Origin: a virus
Direction: 5' to 3' (one strand)
IMG/VR virus record: IMGVR_UViG_3300015024_000023
Coordinates: 1-30,565 of that record
Length of the DNA stretch: 30,565 nucleotides
The position numbers and the translations under genes were made by a program. Shown piece by piece: positions 29,342 through 30,565 of the stretch. Position 1 is the stretch's first letter. Every line of letters starts with the position of its first letter. The notes under the pieces are model-generated. The model worked only from the letters and a program-made list of their open reading frames with translations, was not told the DNA's origin and made no database searches.

Positions 29342-29968
29342 ATGTCTGGATTTTCAACAAGCGACCGTAAGATTTATGCTTCCGTTATGGGAGGCAAATT
29401 TCGCCTTAAGGCAACGGAAAAAAGCGACACTGCCATAGTGCAGACGCGTATTAAAAAAACCGGTGAACAGGTCACCGAGGAGGTGCACGACCAGCTAGAA
29501 GGCCGGATAAAGGATATTAGTTTCGACCTGGGAAACTCGCTGGGCCCTATGCTTAATATAGTAGTTGATGCCGGCTTTGATGTTTCATTCTCGCTAAGCC
29601 TTAAAGGAGGTCCGTCAAAAGCGTTTCTAAAAACATTGCCTAACGTAGACCTATCAAAAGAGGTAGTTTTTAAACCTCGGGTAGAGGAGTTTGTCAGGCC
29701 AGACGGTACTAAGGGCACCTCAAATTCCATGTTACTAAAACAGAATGGCGCCTGGTTAAAGCAGTATTTCAAAAAAGACGCTATGAACGGTATGCCTGAC
29801 TATACAAAGGTGCTGGATAAGCTGACAAAAAAGGAAACGCTCGACGACAGCGACCAGGTAGGGTTTTTAGTGGAATATACAGTTAAGCATACCCTGCCAA
29901 AGCTAATAGCTACGGCGCCACAAGCGGCCACAATAATAGCCGAGGAGGAGGAGGAGCTACCCTTCTAA
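29342..29968 (+). CDS. Putative single-stranded DNA-binding protein with acidic tip
   Basis: A 208-residue protein that does not look like standard bacterial SSB in its core, but ends in EEEEELPF. This acidic stretch closing in Pro-Phe is the hallmark of SSB C-terminal tips, which bind recombination and repair partners. The core is beta-rich (KIYASVMGGKFRLKATEK, then GPMLNIVVDAGFDVSFSLSL) with a basic part (SMLLKQNGAWLKQYFKKDAM), consistent with an OB-fold-type phage ssDNA-binding protein. It is in the early operon, as a replication or recombination protein would be. Confidence 0.65.
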   Translation: MSGFSTSDRKIYASVMGGKFRLKATEKSDTAIVQTRIKKTGEQVTEEVHDQLEGRIKDISFDLGNSLGPMLNIVVDAGFDVSFSLSLKGGPSKAFLKTLPNVDLSKEVVFKPRVEEFVRPDGTKGTSNSMLLKQNGAWLKQYFKKDAMNGMPDYTKVLDKLTKKETLDDSDQVGFLVEYTVKHTLPKLIATAPQAATIIAEEEEELPF

Positions 29969-30075
29969 TGGAATATTATAAAGCATTAGCGGCCGTAATA
30001 GTTATGGCCGTCTTTCGCCTCGCAGTTATCTGTTTGGTAGTCTGGGTATGTTACTTGATACTTATAAAAAGATAA
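29968..30075 (+). CDS. Small membrane protein (35 residues)
   Basis: Coupled by TAATG to the SSB-like gene. The product has a short start (MEYYKAL), one long membrane helix (AAVIVMAVFRLAVICLVVWV plus CYLILI) and a KR end, which predicts an N-out or tail-anchored orientation. A terminator follows 7 bases later, so this is the last gene of the operon. Confidence 0.55.
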   Translation: MEYYKALAAVIVMAVFRLAVICLVVWVCYLILIKR

Positions 30076-30082
30076 TTTGCTC

Positions 30083-30108
30083 GCCCGGCCTAACAAGCCG
30101 GGCTTTTT
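30083..30108 (+). terminator. Intrinsic terminator of the early operon
   Basis: GCCCGGC/GCCGGGC with loop CTAACAA, followed by five T. The core of 19 bases is the same as at 664-682. Confidence 0.88.
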
Positions 30109-30112
30109 AGGT

Positions 30113-30565
30113 ATGACACCAAAGCAAAAACTAAAACAGGCAGCGATACACTTAGACCCAGAAGATTATACTGGAGGCATAGTACCTGCCGAATTTATAA
30201 AAAAACATGCAAAGTGTTTGGAAGCGGTAGAAAAGATAAGAGCATATAACGGTAAACGGTATGCCGAAAATCCGAAAAAGGAAAAAGCGGCTCGCGCTAA
30301 ATATAGAGCCGAAAACCCGGAAAAAATGAAAGCGGCTCGCGCTAAATGGGCCGCCGAAAATCCGGAAAAGGTAAAAGCTAATAATGCTAAATGGGCTGCC
30401 GAAAACCCGGAAAAGAGAAAAGCGGATAATGCTAAATGGTATGCCGAAAACCCGGAAGCGGTAAAAGCTAAGAACGATAAATGGGCTGCCGAAAACCGAG
30501 AAAAAATAAACGCTCGGCAGAAAGCCCGTAGAGCCGCTAACCGTCAGGCTGAAAACCAATTAGCA
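30113..30565 (+). CDS. Partial AENPEK-repeat protein (3' end outside window)
   Basis: The frame is open from the ATG at 30113 to the end of the window (151 codons). After a 48-residue leader (MTPKQKLKQAAIHLDPEDYT and on, with a single cysteine) come six tandem 15-residue repeats of the pattern W-x-A-E-N-P-E-K-x-K-A-x-N-A-K, then an arginine-rich stretch. Such lysine/glutamate helical repeats are often found before HNH-type nuclease or zinc-binding domains in phage proteins, but the C-terminal domain is not in the window. The start ATG follows the terminator by only 4 bases, so its own promoter is not clear. Confidence 0.7.
   Translation, partial: MTPKQKLKQAAIHLDPEDYTGGIVPAEFIKKHAKCLEAVEKIRAYNGKRYAENPKKEKAARAKYRAENPEKMKAARAKWAAENPEKVKANNAKWAAENPEKRKADNAKWYAENPEAVKAKNDKWAAENREKINARQKARRAANRQAENQLA
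30257..30526 (+). repeat. Six 45-bp tandem coding repeats
   Basis: Six in-frame units of 45 bases encode AENPEK repeats. The DNA of neighbouring units is similar but not identical, so they are old enough to have drifted, while the protein pattern, including the register of W/Y at position 1 and N-P at 5-6, is kept. The last unit is the most divergent (AENREKINARQ). Confidence 0.85.

Noticed and set aside
29374-29772. Open frame of 132 codons on the - strand
   Set aside because: Antisense to the SSB-like gene, with serine- and phenylalanine-rich composition typical of a shadow frame.
30152-30559. Open frame of 135 codons on the - strand rich in F, S, I and R repeats
   Set aside because: It is the antisense of the 45-bp AENPEK repeats; the + strand frame has the sensible repeat pattern and a start just after a terminator.
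1-30565. CRISPR arrays, tRNA or rRNA genes
   Set aside because: No regular repeat-spacer array and no cloverleaf-like or ribosomal RNA sequence was noticed; the short repeats found are operators or coding repeats.

Overview
The window is a continuous piece of a contractile-tailed (myovirus) bacteriophage or prophage whose virion genes resemble the Mu-type morphogenesis set. Three things point to a Bacteroidota host. Promoter-like octamers of the form TAnnTTTG precede transcription units. Almost all genes lack Shine-Dalgarno sequences. One membrane protein (23787-24149) has a motif set I associate with Bacteroidota proteins. No transposase, integrase, tRNA or rRNA is visible, so integration mode cannot be judged.

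Layout: 1-656 is the end of an upstream unit, closed by a terminator (663-686). A promoter-like box then starts the virion region: terminase small and large subunits (733-2356); a promoter- and terminator-bounded small ORF that looks like a moron (2385-2682); then gp36-like protein, portal, MuF, gpG-like and gp37-like proteins (2766-6913). Next comes a displaced baseplate/fibre block (gpJ-like wedge, gp48-like, collar fibre; 6918-9302) and a small ribbon-helix-helix-like protein. A second promoter-like box at 9542 precedes ClpP-type protease/scaffold, major capsid, two pairs of tandem paralogues, sheath, tube, frameshifted tail assembly chaperones, tape measure, tail hub, spike, gp25-like wedge, a LysM/gp53-like protein and a 1274-residue fibre with an SGNH-hydrolase-like domain (9555-23776).

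The lysis region (23787-27323) holds membrane proteins, a GH19 endolysin, a holin-like protein and a candidate unimolecular spanin. It also carries a metallophosphoesterase and a DUF1599-like protein.

The lysogeny/early switch (27256-28700) has a leftward three-gene operon containing an XRE-type repressor, and a rightward small gene in the cro position. That gene is bracketed by two matching arrays of four 9-bp units (consensus TTTGATATn). Each array has a TTG-N19-TATCTTTG promoter built into it. Rightward of the second array lies a tightly packed operon of tiny membrane proteins and an unusual SSB-like protein ending EEEEELPF (28698-30075), closed by a terminator whose 19-nt core is identical to the one at the left end. 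The window ends inside a gene with six 15-residue AENPEK repeats.

The best candidates for new biology are the twin operator-promoter arrays, the complete -1 frameshift signal in the tail chaperone genes, several genes hidden by their short length, and the moron-like unit. All identifications are from reading the sequence; no database search was run.
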